DNA of 13,319 bases from T1Sed10-7 sp046540855. Its GTDB lineage: Bacteria; Actinomycetota; Nitriliruptoria; Nitriliruptorales; Nitriliruptoraceae. The translations under genes and the position numbers were made by a program. The stretch lies in contig JBKHEJ010000058.1 of NCBI GenBank assembly GCA_046540855.1, forward strand, positions 1-13,319, read 5' to 3'. The number at the start of each line of letters is the position of its first letter. Positions within the stretch are counted from its first letter, which is position 1. The notes under the pieces were generated by a model. That model did no database searches. It saw nothing but the letters and a program-made list of their open reading frames with translations, and had not been told where the DNA came from. Below, piece after piece: positions 13,187-13,319 of the stretch.

Positions 13187-13319
13187 TCAGCCCTCGGCGT
13201 CCTCCCCGCCGGGCGGGTCGGTCGCCGGACCGGGCGGCTCACCACCCGATCCGGGTCGCACCTCGCGCCGGATCTCCACCACCTCGACGTCGAGCACGAC
13301 CTCCTCTCCGTCCGCGCCG
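13187..13319 (-). CDS. C-terminal end of an unidentified protein (cut by window edge)
   Basis: An open minus-strand frame of 43 codons enters from the right edge and stops at TGA 13189-13187. It reads GADGEEVVLDVEVVEIRREV and then a Pro/Gly-rich acidic tail (PGSGGEPPGPATDPPGGEDAEG). The strand-like VVLDVEVVEIR end recalls the last beta strand of FKBP/SlyD-type prolyl isomerases (F-x-VEVVAIRE), but this is too short to assign. Coding is supported by third-position GC, by the absence of stops, and by the terminator placed between two converging genes. Confidence 0.55.
   Translation of the reverse strand, partial: GADGEEVVLDVEVVEIRREVRPGSGGEPPGPATDPPGGEDAEG

Overview
The window is a 13.3-kb, very GC-rich stretch, probably from an actinobacterial chromosome. 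Nearly all genes lie on the minus strand. GTG starts are frequent, proteins are acidic with little Lys (the solute-binding protein has about one), and the cell-surface protein carries S-layer homology repeats with the GC-x5-C signature common in deep-branching Actinobacteria. A halotolerant, Nitriliruptoria-like actinobacterium would fit; this is inference from composition and gene content, as no search was run.

Layout, left to right. (a) 1-2286, minus: a translation-termination cluster of a DUF1385/YqhQ-type membrane protein, then prfA (release factor 1), then the first codons of prmC (RF methyltransferase). The junctions are 1 and 4 nt, so it reads as one operon. (b) 2287-2904: a gap of about 620 bases with no convincing gene, holding a short direct repeat and hairpins. 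(c) 2905-9070, minus: a tightly coupled five-gene operon. In order of transcription it encodes a lipoprotein solute-binding protein, two peptide/nickel-type permeases, a fused double ATPase, and a PIG-L/LmbE-like protein whose catalytic motif is degenerate. Start and stop codons overlap at three of the four junctions. A candidate promoter with a 13-bp LacI-type palindrome sits just upstream. (d) 9245-10411, minus: a secreted three-SLH plus charged-helix plus NlpC/P60 peptidoglycan hydrolase with a 240-base structured leader. (e) 10654-11719, minus: a COG4315-type lipoprotein followed by a small conserved-looking hypothetical. (f) 11928-12134, minus: rpmE (ribosomal protein L31) with a clear terminator and a structured leader, divergent from (g) a plus-strand Bax-inhibitor-1 family membrane protein at 12416-13108. 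(h) A strong two-way hairpin, then the C-terminal end of a minus-strand gene running off the right edge.

How the parts relate. rpmE, the DUF1385 gene, prfA and prmC are often close neighbours in Actinobacteria. Here about 9.6 kb separates rpmE from the DUF1385 gene, and the import operon and surface genes fill it. The ABC operon looks like one import-and-processing unit: the lipoprotein captures a solute, the two permeases and fused ATPase import it, and the PIG-L-like protein would act on or sense it in the cytoplasm. Its substrate cannot be read from the sequence. The most unusual points are the PIG-L-like protein without the canonical HPDD motif, the operator-like palindrome inside the promoter, and a possible remnant of a c-di-AMP (ydaO-type) leader before the NlpC/P60 gene.
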